Assembly: GCF_036391795.1 (NCBI RefSeq)
Contig: NZ_DASVZH010000283.1
Span: forward strand, 1-12,669
Length of the DNA: 12,669 nt
Direction: 5' to 3'
Origin: Oryzihumus sp036391795
GTDB lineage: Bacteria; Actinomycetota; Actinomycetes; Actinomycetales; Dermatophilaceae
Shown: one piece after another, positions 1-7,123 of the stretch
How positions within the stretch are numbered: position 1 is the stretch's first letter
How the letters are laid out: each line of letters begins with the position of its first letter
Notes under the pieces: generated by a model
Database searches by the model: none
Told to the model about the DNA's origin: nothing
What the model saw: only the letters and a program-made list of their open reading frames with translations
Made by a program: the position numbers and the translations under genes

Positions 1-1341
1 CACGAAAGCGACGATCGTGACGACGAGGCACAGGACCAGGGCCAGCACGTTCATGCCGCCGAGCCGTGCGCGCGACAGGATCGCCGAGATCACCGTGGTG
101 TGCACCGATGACGCTGCTGCGAAGGCGATGACGTTGACGACAGACGCTCCGCCGATGTTCGCGACGCGTCGGACGATGCCACTCAGCGGGGCCAGGACGC
201 CGAGGACGGCGACGGCGGGGAAGAGCATCACCAGCAGCCGCAGCATCGCCAGGCCCGCGAAGGTGAACAGGTCGCTGACGAGTCGGAACAGGCCGGTGAA
301 GGTGGCACCGAAGACGGTCATCAGCCCGGTCCCCAGACGACCGCCGGCCTTGCCTTGCAGGGTCGCGTACGTGGTGGGGTCCTGGTCCTGGATCTGCTGG
401 GCGGTGTCTTTCCACGCGGCAGCCTTGGCGTCAGCGAGCTCTTTGGCCGTGTCCGGGCTGGACTTGGCCTCCTTGGCTTCTGTCCAGGTGTAGGCGCTGG
501 CCTTGAACAGAGCCGGTCCCCAGCGCTTCGCGGCCGAAGAGTCGCTGGAACCGAGCTCGCCGCGCAGCCACGCGTCATACAGGATCCGGTCGACCAGAAG
601 GGAACCCTGCGCGCGAGCGGGGTCTGAGGTGGGCGGCAGCGAGGCGAGGCCCGAGCTGGCGCCGTTGACGCCGGCGATGCTTGCCGTGATGGTCTGGTCG
701 AAGAAGCTGGAGACCCGCGCGGGGTACTGCGCAAGGCCGGCCATCACGGTGATGACGAGGATCGCCCACGCGGCGGCTCGGGTGACATCGGAGAGCCGGC
801 CGTGCGCGGAGTAGAAGAGCAGCAGCACGACGACGCCCAGCAGCGCGGCACCACCCCAGGGCGACCAGATGGCATCGTGCACGCGGGTGGTGACCGTGCC
901 GACGACATCGTCCAGCGGGGCCATGGAGTCGCCGGGATGGGCGATCTTGTTGTGCAGTCCGTTCGTGGCTGCGGTGCCCCAGTTGGCGACTGACAGGGCG
1001 GCGTTGCCGAGCATGGTGTCGCTGGCTGCGCCCATGTCGCGCACGTCGCCGCCGCAGCCCAGGTCATAGGTGTGCCAGGTCAGTCCGGCGTAGCCGTACT
1101 GCTCGTAGACGCTGGTGGTCGGGTGAGCGGCCCACGGGTCACCGGGCGCGGGGAGGGGGTGGGGCGGAACATCGAGGAAGCCCGTGACGCCGTCACCGGG
1201 CATCTGCGCCGTCGGCGCGTCCTTGCAGTCGGGAATGCCGGGAATGCTGGGGCGCGCCTGCGCGGTGGACGCCGCGGCGATCCCAAACACCATGGCCAGC
1301 GCAGCCGCGGCGAGCACCAGGGCGACGCGGCGGGAGCGCAT
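1..1341 (-). CDS. TrbL/VirB6-like conjugal transfer membrane protein (partial, C-terminus off left edge)
   Basis: Reading from the ATG at 1341 leftwards gives 447 uninterrupted codons to the window edge, so the gene is partial. Residues 1-29 form a Sec signal peptide: basic n-region RSRR, an Ala/Leu/Val core, and an A-Q-A cleavage site before Arg30. About 130 extracytoplasmic residues follow, with cysteines in the CGG context. Hydrophobic segments lie near 160-180, 192-211, 340-390 (probably two helices), 400-425 and from 430 on. An Ala/Lys/Asp-rich hydrophilic loop lies at about 225-335. Large signal-peptide-bearing polytopic proteins next to a VirB4 ATPase are the VirB6/TrbL-like inner-membrane channel component of Gram-positive conjugation systems. 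The start overlaps the stop of the ATPase gene (ATGA), so translation is probably coupled. The role is inferred from topology and position, not from a diagnostic motif. Confidence 0.82.
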   Translation of the reverse strand, partial: MRSRRVALVLAAAALAMVFGIAAASTAQARPSIPGIPDCKDAPTAQMPGDGVTGFLDVPPHPLPAPGDPWAAHPTTSVYEQYGYAGLTWHTYDLGCGGDVRDMGAASDTMLGNAALSVANWGTAATNGLHNKIAHPGDSMAPLDDVVGTVTTRVHDAIWSPWGGAALLGVVVLLLFYSAHGRLSDVTRAAAWAILVITVMAGLAQYPARVSSFFDQTITASIAGVNGASSGLASLPPTSDPARAQGSLLVDRILYDAWLRGELGSSDSSAAKRWGPALFKASAYTWTEAKEAKSSPDTAKELADAKAAAWKDTAQQIQDQDPTTYATLQGKAGGRLGTGLMTVFGATFTGLFRLVSDLFTFAGLAMLRLLVMLFPAVAVLGVLAPLSGIVRRVANIGGASVVNVIAFAAASSVHTTVISAILSRARLGGMNVLALVLCLVVTIVAFV

Positions 1342-3896
1342 CAGGCGCTCTCTTCCTCGAGCTGGCCCACCGGGACCGTCGGTGCGCCCACGGCGCCGTC
1401 ATTGCGGTGCCGCCCCAGCCGGTTGCGCGCCTTCTCTGGGTCGGCCGTGGTGCTCAGCGCCTCGAGCAGGCCGGGGTGCGCGGACATGTCCATGCGGATG
1501 CGTTCGATGCCGCCGGTGCCGTCGCTGAAGATGAACTCGCGGGCCCCTCGTCGCCCCTCCCTGGAAGGCCGGGACAGGGTGCCGAAGATGGCTTCGTAGC
1601 CCACGCCCTCGCGCACGCTGGGTAGGAATCGCAGCGCGTCCCGCTGGGCGCCCTCGTCGGTCAGGCGGCCGATGAACGCCGCCGAGATGAGGTTGGCCAG
1701 CCCGAGGTCGAGCAGGTCGGAGGGGTTCTGGCTCGCGAGGAGCACGCGGGTGTTGTGCTTGCGGCTGTCGCGGGAGGCGCGGTCGATGAAGCGGCGCCCG
1801 GTGCTGAACGTGGACAGCGCCCAGGCTTCGTCGATGAAGATGCCTTTGCGGGCGTGGACGTCGCCGAAGTACATGCCGCGCTGGGTCAGCCAGGCCGCCA
1901 GGTAGAGCACGCACATGCTCAGTCGTTCATCGAGATCGTCGGAGTACGGGGTGTTCTCGTCCGGCAATGCGAGCCCTCGCAGGCTGTAGACGGTGAGCAG
2001 TGGCTCGTCGTGCGCGTAGTCGTGGTGGTACCCGGCGGGGAAGATCAACCGCCCGTGGCTGGTCTTGGCGGCCTCGCGCAGGAAGTCGGCCAGGTAGCCG
2101 GAGTGGCGCTTCAGCTCGGGGTCGCCGTCGAGCGCGGCCAGCTCCTCGACCACGTCCATGGTCGACGCGGTGTTGGTGGCCCGGACCTTGCCGACGGCGC
2201 GCATCAGGGCGACCTCGGTGAGCACATGGTCCTGCATCTGACGCGGGAGCATCGAGCGCAGCACGCTGGAAGTGAGTAGGCGGCGGGTGTCGGCTGCGTT
2301 GTCCTGCGCCGTGCGCCAGTCCAGGTCGGAGGCGTAGTGCTCACGGCGCGGTTCGGCGATGACACGGTAGGTGCACAGCACGCCCGCCGGGGCGTCGAGC
2401 AGGTCAACGGAGCGGGAGTACTCCGCCAGTTCCGGCATCCGGCACAGTGCCGTCAGCCGGCCGGAGGGGTCCAGCACCGTCCATGGCACACCTTGCAGCA
2501 GCGACCGGTAGATGACGTTGCCGCCGGCCGTGGACTTGCCGCCGCCCAGTCCGGCGCACAGCACGGCCAGCCCGGACTCCTCGCCACGCTCGGTCATCTC
2601 CCACGGCTCCCAGGTGACCACCCGGGAGGACGTCCCGGACGTCTCGCCCAGGTGGATGCCGATTCGGTCGCCGACCTTGGCCGTCGCAGCGGGAACGGCC
2701 GCGGCCAAGGTGGTGACCGGCATACGTCGCCGGTATGCCGTGCTGCCGAGCCGCTCGCCCGGGATGAACTCGCGCGCCACGGCGTACTGGTCGGCCGGCC
2801 GGGCGATGGTGATCTGCGGGGCGAACAGCTTGCGCACCGCTGAGGCGCGCTCAAGGGCCTCCTCCTCTGTCGGCGCGGAGACAGCGAGGCGGAACCAGCC
2901 GCGCGTGCGGGTGCTCAGCCCGGACAGGCCCATGGAGATCTCGTCCTCGACGGCCAGGGCCCTGTCGGCCTGCCGGTCCAACGCGCCAGGGGCCGGCTCG
3001 GCATGCTCGAGCTCGTAGTGGTCCTTCTGGGCGCGGATCTTCTGGATCGAGCGCCGCATCGCTGCCCCTACCTTGGCCGAGTCCTCGACCTCGACTCGCC
3101 CGGACCACTCAACGGGGAAGCCGAGCTGGTCGGTGCGCTGCATCCACGGGACGCCGGCCGGGATCTCCAAGTCGGTCATGCGGCCGACGGACAGGACGCA
3201 GACGTGCCGCTCGAGGCGCTGCGTGCCGTTCTCACCGACAACGCGGATGGTGCGGCCGTAGGGGATGGCGGTCCAGCGCACGTGGTCGGTGAACTCGCCG
3301 AGATCCTCGCTCTCCCAGTGGCCGTCGTCGACGGCGCCGAGCGTCAACGGGGCAGGGAGACCCAACGAACAGGAGCGGTGCAGCAGCCACTCCAACTGGC
3401 GGGGCGTCGCAGGCGAACCGTCCATCCCTGGCGAGGACATGATCTCGTCGGTCTCGCGGATCCGGGCGGAGAGGGCGGCGACCTCACGGTCGGAGATGGA
3501 CCCAGCCAGTCCACCGAGCGCCTGATAGAGGCCCTTGCGAGCCGGGATCTCCACGCCGACGTAGACCTCCTTGTCGGCCATGGACCGGCCGGCCAGGTGC
3601 CGCTGGTCGCGCATGAGGTAGTCGCGCCACGCCGGCAGGGGGGCCGGGGCGTTGGCGTCGTGGGCGGCGGCCCAGTTGCTGACGGGATAGGGGCGGGTGG
3701 TCACCCGGATGTGGAGGTTACGTTTGACCAGTTGGGCGTAGGTGTCCGCGCCATCGATGATGAGTTGCTCGCGCACCGAGTCAGGCCGGAAGGACCAGCC
3801 TTGGGGGTCGAGCAGGTACCAGGCGTGGATCTTGTCGGCTGTCACGGTGCAATGGCCGCTGATCCGCCGTAGGGCGAGGCCGGAGGTGGAGCCCAT
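1341..3896 (-). CDS. VirB4/TraC-like conjugation ATPase
   Basis: A protein of 851 residues. It has a Walker A motif GLGGGKST at 449-456 (Lys454), a Walker B motif ending FIDEAW (Asp689, Glu690), and a downstream sensor-like LLASQNPSDL (Gln723), the usual layout of VirB4-family RecA-like ATPases that energise type IV secretion. The first 400 or so residues match the membrane/partner-binding half of such proteins in length. No transmembrane segment is evident, so it should act at the cytoplasmic face. The ATG at 3896 is preceded by AGGAGG at good spacing and overlaps the TAA of the upstream small membrane-protein gene by one base. Its own TGA overlaps the next start. Family assignment is secure; the exact subfamily cannot be decided by eye. 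Confidence 0.93.
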   Translation of the reverse strand: MGSTSGLALRRISGHCTVTADKIHAWYLLDPQGWSFRPDSVREQLIIDGADTYAQLVKRNLHIRVTTRPYPVSNWAAAHDANAPAPLPAWRDYLMRDQRHLAGRSMADKEVYVGVEIPARKGLYQALGGLAGSISDREVAALSARIRETDEIMSSPGMDGSPATPRQLEWLLHRSCSLGLPAPLTLGAVDDGHWESEDLGEFTDHVRWTAIPYGRTIRVVGENGTQRLERHVCVLSVGRMTDLEIPAGVPWMQRTDQLGFPVEWSGRVEVEDSAKVGAAMRRSIQKIRAQKDHYELEHAEPAPGALDRQADRALAVEDEISMGLSGLSTRTRGWFRLAVSAPTEEEALERASAVRKLFAPQITIARPADQYAVAREFIPGERLGSTAYRRRMPVTTLAAAVPAATAKVGDRIGIHLGETSGTSSRVVTWEPWEMTERGEESGLAVLCAGLGGGKSTAGGNVIYRSLLQGVPWTVLDPSGRLTALCRMPELAEYSRSVDLLDAPAGVLCTYRVIAEPRREHYASDLDWRTAQDNAADTRRLLTSSVLRSMLPRQMQDHVLTEVALMRAVGKVRATNTASTMDVVEELAALDGDPELKRHSGYLADFLREAAKTSHGRLIFPAGYHHDYAHDEPLLTVYSLRGLALPDENTPYSDDLDERLSMCVLYLAAWLTQRGMYFGDVHARKGIFIDEAWALSTFSTGRRFIDRASRDSRKHNTRVLLASQNPSDLLDLGLANLISAAFIGRLTDEGAQRDALRFLPSVREGVGYEAIFGTLSRPSREGRRGAREFIFSDGTGGIERIRMDMSAHPGLLEALSTTADPEKARNRLGRHRNDGAVGAPTVPVGQLEEESA

Positions 3897-4312
3897 TACG
3901 CCTCCTGAGGCTGCGCCTGGCGTCGACGCGCGGCGCGACGTTGGGCCCGGCTCACGCGAAAGGGGACTGCTCGCACGCGAGCCGGGCGGATGGTGCGCTC
4001 GGTGATCTTGGTCTGCTCGCGGGGCGCTTCAATCTCGTGCGCGAAGGCCGCGAGCACCGAGCTGAGCGGACGGTCGTGGTCGACCACGTTGAGGATGAGG
4101 CGGGTCAGGCCGACGGTGGCGAGGACGCTGTAGGCGAGGGAGAAGAAGCCGAGGCCAATACCGAGTCGTCGCTCGATGACTTGGAGCAGGACGAACACGA
4201 CGAGGCCGACGGCGTAGGCGACGTAGCGTGCCCGCCAGGGGAGGGTCTTGCGAGGCGGGCCTAGCCAGACCGCGTTGACGTTGTAGATCTCGTCATCGAC
4301 TGGCAGCCGCAT
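3896..4312 (-). CDS. VirB3/PrgI-position small membrane protein of the conjugation operon
   Basis: A protein of 138 residues. The N-terminus is short and acidic/neutral, two hydrophobic helices lie at about 29-47 and 53-74, and a cytoplasmic-type tail of about 60 residues becomes very rich in Arg/Ala after residue 115. Small two-helix proteins immediately upstream of virB4 are usually VirB3 or PrgI equivalents, which bind the ATPase and anchor it to the membrane. That role is inferred from position and topology, since sequence similarity cannot be judged here. A CAGGG element sits upstream of the ATG. The stop overlaps the ATPase start by one base. The preceding pilin-like gene ends 13 nt upstream. 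Confidence 0.8.
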   Translation of the reverse strand: MRLPVDDEIYNVNAVWLGPPRKTLPWRARYVAYAVGLVVFVLLQVIERRLGIGLGFFSLAYSVLATVGLTRLILNVVDHDRPLSSVLAAFAHEIEAPREQTKITERTIRPARVRAVPFRVSRAQRRAARRRQAQPQEA

Positions 4313-4325
4313 GAGCCCGGCCCTG

Positions 4326-4580
4326 TCAGCCCGTCACCAGGCCGGCGAGCCACTGGCCCATGTTCTCGGCATGGCCACCCGTCGCGAGGCCAAGGACCGC
4401 GAGGGCGATGATCACGCCGGCGACGACCTTCATGGCGCGGGCGTTGTCGCCTCGCTGTGCGACGACGAAGAGCATGACTGCGATGACGAGGATCAGCAGC
4501 GGGATGACGTTGGACTTGATCCAGTTCTGGAGGCCGCCCGTGCTGGCAGCGGTCGCGAGAGTGGCATGTAGAGCGGCCAT
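4326..4580 (-). CDS. Small two-helix VirB2/TrbC-pilin-like membrane protein
   Basis: A protein of 84 residues with a mildly hydrophobic N-terminus (1-17), a first transmembrane helix at about 25-41, a short charged cytoplasmic loop containing RGDNAR (43-48), a second helix at about 50-67, and a small Gly/Trp-containing C-terminus. Two closely spaced helices in a protein under 100 residues at the head of a T4SS operon is the build of VirB2/TrbC pilin-like subunits. In Gram-positive systems such proteins may contribute to a surface structure or the channel. AGGGGA lies about 5 nt before the ATG, which decides the start. It is the first gene of the four-gene minus-strand operon. Assignment rests on topology and synteny. 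Confidence 0.78.
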   Translation of the reverse strand: MAALHATLATAASTGGLQNWIKSNVIPLLILVIAVMLFVVAQRGDNARAMKVVAGVIIALAVLGLATGGHAENMGQWLAGLVTG

Positions 4581-4622
4581 TTTGTCCCCTAACGAGGCAT
4601 GTGTCCGGATCTCTCGGGACTC

Positions 4623-4652
4623 AACGTAACCCCGCTCACATGCGTTGTCGAA
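4623..4652 (-). promoter_or_regulatory. Sigma70-like promoter of the conjugation operon
   Basis: On the minus strand a -35 TTCGAC (4652-4647) and a -10 TACGTT (4628-4623) are separated by 18 nt. This would place transcription start near 4616, about 36 nt before the pilin-like ATG. The region is visibly less GC-rich than the flanking genes. ATGCGT occurs twice on the + strand, at 4640-4645 and 4656-4661, around the -35, and could be a regulator half-site. This is prediction from sequence only. Confidence 0.45.
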
Positions 4653-4770
4653 CAGATGCGTGTGATTGGTAATGCTTGTCTATTCGCTGACCCAGAGAGC
4701 CAGCCGGGGTCTTGGACTCCCTTGTCGCGGGGCGTCGGCCGCAGATGTTGGCCTCCGCGGCGCTGGCCGA

Positions 4771-4971
4771 TCAGGAGCCGCGGGTGCGTGGCCGGCCACG
4801 CTTTCTGATGGGGCCGGCCTTGCTCGGCATCCGGCCTGCGTCGGTGAGGGCGCGTCGGAGCAGCATCTCCACGTGGGCGTTGAGGCTGCGGAACTCGTCG
4901 TCGGCCCAGCGGATGAGGGCGTCGTGGACCGCCGGGTCGACCCGCAGCAGCACCTGCCGTCGTTCGCTCAA
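4771..4971 (-). CDS. Ribbon-helix-helix (Arc/CopG-type) DNA-binding protein
   Basis: A protein of 66 residues read from a TTG at 4971; no ATG or GTG is usable. GAGAGGG lies 6-7 nt upstream of the TTG, and the SPFH stop is only 11 nt away, which supports this start and operon coupling. Residues 5-12 (RQVLLRVD) form the beta strand that enters the major groove. Helix 1 spans about 14-27 and helix 2 about 29-46 (SLNAHVEMLLRRAL), the canonical RHH dimer fold. The tail at 47-66 is basic and contains KRGRPR (57-62), an AT-hook-like core. Proteins of this kind are often labelled HicB/antitoxin-like, but no toxin gene is adjacent. Its likely job is control of the SPFH operon through the inverted repeat at 5914-5950, by inference. 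Confidence 0.85.
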   Translation of the reverse strand: MSERRQVLLRVDPAVHDALIRWADDEFRSLNAHVEMLLRRALTDAGRMPSKAGPIRKRGRPRTRGS

Positions 4972-4982
4972 GGCTTGCCCTC

Positions 4983-5903
4983 TCAGCTGTAGAGCGATCC
5001 GGTGTTGACCACCGGAGTTGGCGGCTGGTCACCGCACAGCACGACCATCAGGTTGCTGACCATGCTCGCCTTGCGTTCCTCGTCAAGGTCGACGACCTGG
5101 CCTTCGCTGAGCCGGTTGAGGGCCATCTCGACCATGCCGACGGCACCCTCGACGATGCGACTGCGGGCGGCGACCACGGCGTTGGCCTGCTGGCGGCGAA
5201 GCATCGCCTGGGCGATCTCCTGGGCGTAGGCGAGGTGGGAGATCCGGACCTCGACGATCTCCACGCCGGCGATGGAGACCCGTTCGGCTACCTCGTGGGC
5301 GAGCTCGGCGGCGACCACATCGGTCGCGCCGCGCAGCGAGGCGCCCGTTTCCTCGGCGTTGTCGTAGGGGTGGGTGTTGGCGACGTGGCGCAGCGCGGAC
5401 TCTGCCTGCACCGAGACGAAGTTCTCGTAGTTGTCGACGGCGTACGACGACCGCGCCGTGTCGGCGACCTGCCACACCACGATCGCGGCAATGTCGACGG
5501 GGTTTCCGTCGGAGTCGTTGACCTTCAACCTGTTGGTCTCGAAGTTGCGGACCCGGATGCTGACCCGGCGTCGAATGGTCAGCGGCAGCACCCACCAGAA
5601 GCCGGGCTTGCGGACGGTGCCGACGTACGTGCCGAAGAACTGGACCACGTAGCTCTGTCCGGGCGCCACCACCACGAGCGAGGTGGCGACCAACACGAAC
5701 ATCAGGATCGGCAGCCAGGTCCAGCCGGACGAGGCCTTCACCGCGGAGTAGGACCACCAACCCAACGCGATCAGCACGACGACGCCGGCCCAGCCGGTGA
5801 TCGCGAGGGCTGGTCGCTGCGTGATGTCGACCCGGGCCCCTTGGTGCCCGACGGGCTCTGCGCGGGGGACGGGTCTGGGGGTCGGCTGCTCGGTGTCGCT
5901 CAT
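4983..5903 (-). CDS. SPFH/band 7 (stomatin-like) membrane protein
   Basis: A protein of 306 residues. A polar Pro-rich N-terminus (1-30) is followed by two hydrophobic segments at about 32-50 and 61-80, then VVAPGQSYVVQFFG leading into the SPFH domain (about 75-235). The domain includes the YVGTVRKPGFWWVLP stretch and the DGNPVDIAAIVVWQV strand pair that typify stomatin/flotillin proteins. A helical, Ala/Glu/Arg-rich region (about 195-265) would drive oligomerisation, and the C-terminal 40 residues are conserved-looking. Such proteins form membrane microdomain scaffolds and often respond to envelope stress. The ATG has a strong GAGGAGG 5 nt upstream. The gene leads a two-gene operon with the RHH protein. 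An unusually perfect palindrome abuts the ribosome-binding site and likely controls expression. Confidence 0.93.
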   Translation of the reverse strand: MSDTEQPTPRPVPRAEPVGHQGARVDITQRPALAITGWAGVVVLIALGWWSYSAVKASSGWTWLPILMFVLVATSLVVVAPGQSYVVQFFGTYVGTVRKPGFWWVLPLTIRRRVSIRVRNFETNRLKVNDSDGNPVDIAAIVVWQVADTARSSYAVDNYENFVSVQAESALRHVANTHPYDNAEETGASLRGATDVVAAELAHEVAERVSIAGVEIVEVRISHLAYAQEIAQAMLRRQQANAVVAARSRIVEGAVGMVEMALNRLSEGQVVDLDEERKASMVSNLMVVLCGDQPPTPVVNTGSLYS

Positions 5904-5913
5904 GAGAGCCTCC

Positions 5914-5950
5914 TCTGAAGAGTGCTATCACCGGGATAGCACTCTTCAGA
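5914..5950. promoter_or_regulatory. Perfect 16-bp inverted repeat, probable operator of the SPFH-RHH operon
   Basis: The left arm 5914-5929 (TCTGAAGAGTGCTATC) and right arm 5935-5950 are exact reverse complements around the 5-nt spacer ACCGG. The arm overlaps the upstream edge of the SPFH Shine-Dalgarno (5909-5915) and lies 11-47 nt before its ATG. Repressor binding would therefore block transcription or early elongation, and the RNA hairpin could also mask the ribosome-binding site. No T-tract follows, so a simple terminator is less likely. The core AGTGCTATC/GATAGCACT has no other copy in the window. The adjacent RHH protein is the obvious candidate ligand. Confidence 0.75.
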
Positions 5951-6020
5951 CCGCCTGCCAATGACACGCCGCGCTGCGGGCGGCGCCTTGCCCTGGTCCT
6001 CGCACACCCCACCGCTACGA

Positions 6021-6047
6021 GCTCCCCGGGCTCCCCGGGCCTCCCGG
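6021..6047. repeat. Three tandem 9-bp GC-rich repeats
   Basis: GCTCCCCGG occurs at 6021-6029 and 6030-6038, followed by the variant GCCTCCCGG at 6039-6047. The array lies in the non-coding stretch between the SPFH operator and the small gene at 6117. Each junction creates CCCGGG. It may be slippage-prone low-complexity DNA or a spaced set of protein sites; nothing in the sequence favours a specific role. Confidence 0.5.
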
Positions 6048-6104
6048 GCCAGCGAAAGACGCCCGTCGAGATCAACCAGACGCTCTCACGCGACAGCCGG
6101 TCGC

Positions 6105-6110
6105 TACCCT
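6105..6110 (+). promoter_or_regulatory. -10 element of a leaderless promoter (81-residue gene)
   Basis: TACCCT fits the actinobacterial TANNNT -10 consensus and is followed by exactly 6 nt and then the ATG at 6117, so the transcript would begin at the start codon. No Shine-Dalgarno is present. No convincing -35 hexamer is seen. Confidence 0.55.
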
Positions 6111-6116
6111 TCCAAC

Positions 6117-6362
6117 ATGTTCAACGTCGGCCAGGCCGCCTCAGCCCGGGCCGCGTTCCGCCTCGCCGGCTATCTGGAGCCGCTCCGAACCCTGCCAGTG
6201 ACCTCAGGAGACGAGCGCATCTTCGTCCTCGCCGAGAACGACCTGACCGTCGAACAACGGCACGACCTTGCCCTAGTCCTGCAGAACCTCCTCCAGCGCA
6301 AGGTTTGGCTCATCGACGACAAGCAGTCCGGCCCACCCTTCGAAACCGTGGACTTCGAGTAG
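6117..6362 (+). CDS. Small hypothetical protein (81 residues)
   Basis: I do not recognise the family. From the ATG at 6117 the protein is 81 residues with balanced composition: an Ala-rich N-terminal helix (VGQAASARAAFRLAGYLE), a strand near RIFVLAEND, a helix (LTVEQRHDLALVLQNLLQ) and a strand (KVWLIDD), which suggests a small alpha/beta fold. The acidic C-terminus ends in VDFE. A longer in-frame reading from 5961 exists, but its extra 52 residues are Arg/Pro/Ser-rich junk translated from the tandem-repeat spacer. The leaderless -10 element right before 6117 fixes the shorter start. It is divergent from the SPFH operon, 166 nt beyond the operator. No signal peptide or membrane segment is present. 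Confidence 0.7.
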   Translation: MFNVGQAASARAAFRLAGYLEPLRTLPVTSGDERIFVLAENDLTVEQRHDLALVLQNLLQRKVWLIDDKQSGPPFETVDFE

Positions 6363-6500
6363 CCGTGTCTACCGCTCCGGCCGCCCTCTCAAGCGCTGGC
6401 GACGGCGGGACCGGGGCTTGTGGTCTCCGCGGGTTGTGGGCACCAGCTCCTCAGGCCAACTCCTCCCGCCCCATGAAGGCCATGTGACAGGGTTCGGTTC

Positions 6501-6986
6501 GTGGGGTCATGCGCGATCTGCGGGCACGAGACGAACGACCACGACAGGCACGTTCGTTTTCGCCTGCCGGAGCCGGTCCTTCACGCTCCCGACCGGGAGA
6601 GCACTGCTGGCACGTGGACCACCAACCCCGACCCCGCGGCAGCGGTCATGATGATGGTCCCCAACGTGGGCGCATTTCTGCGCGCTCTCCTGCCCGTGCA
6701 CCTGGCCGAGGGCCACACCCTCACCTACGGAATCTGGGTCGGCGTGCACCCCGAAGACCTCAAGAGAGCCTTCACTGTGTGGTGGGAACCGGAGTACAAG
6801 GAACTGCAGCTGGCTGGCCACATCGCCAACGTCGTCGAGCCCTGGGGCCTCTTGGGTCAGCCGGTCAACCTCAGTGTGCGTGATCCCGACCAGACGCCCT
6901 ACTGCACATCGAGTGCCAGCGTCGAACTCCACGAAGTCCTGACCCGGGAATGGGATCACGGTCCGGTACTTTCGGCACTGCCATAG
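6501..6986 (+). CDS. DUF2199-like protein
   Basis: A protein of 161 residues from a GTG start. It opens with a CAICGHE motif (Cys4, Cys7, His9), followed by a variable segment, then VPNVGAFLRALLPVHLAEGHTLTYGIWVGV, and later the helical/strand region around LAGHIANVVEPWGLLGQPVNLSV. An N-terminal CxxCG-H, a central G-I/V-W-V strand and a late Gly-X-P-V-X-L are the pattern I associate with DUF2199, a family of unknown function. The assignment is by eye. The GTG places the CxxC motif at residue 4, as is usual. No strong ribosome-binding site precedes it. The gap to the previous gene is 138 nt on the same strand. No paralogue or partner is nearby. Confidence 0.72.
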   Translation: MGSCAICGHETNDHDRHVRFRLPEPVLHAPDRESTAGTWTTNPDPAAAVMMMVPNVGAFLRALLPVHLAEGHTLTYGIWVGVHPEDLKRAFTVWWEPEYKELQLAGHIANVVEPWGLLGQPVNLSVRDPDQTPYCTSSASVELHEVLTREWDHGPVLSALP

Positions 6987-7123
6987 CTCTAGATCAGTGG
7001 GCACAGCTTGGGCACATGATGTCCTCGAGCCAAGCCACCGACGGATCGCGCGACGCACGGTTGGCGCCGGTGACGGGTGCGGAATCCATCGTCGCGTTGT
7101 GTACGACGGACATGTCCAGCCGG

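Noticed and set aside
4581..4770. Attachment site or tRNA at the edge of the conjugative element
   Set aside because: No tRNA-like cloverleaf or repeat shared with another part of the window is seen; only promoter-like sequence.
4771..4971. Toxin-antitoxin system
   Set aside because: The RHH protein is antitoxin-like in fold, but the partner gene is an SPFH scaffold and no toxin-sized gene is adjacent.
5914..5950. Intrinsic terminator
   Set aside because: The stem is long and perfect but is directly upstream of a start codon, with no T-tract on either side; an operator fits better.
5961..6116. 52-residue N-terminal extension of the 81-residue protein
   Set aside because: Arg/Pro/Ser-rich translation of the spacer and tandem repeats; a leaderless promoter sits at the internal ATG.
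6507..7058. 183-residue minus-strand reading opposite the DUF2199-like gene
   Set aside because: His/Val/Arg-rich shadow composition without motifs; the + strand has the CxxC motif and family pattern.
6994..7110. Short minus-strand reading (39 residues, ending MCPSCAH) after the YciI gene
   Set aside because: Composition is plausible but there is no convincing ribosome-binding site, it is very short and no family is recognised; kept only as a note.
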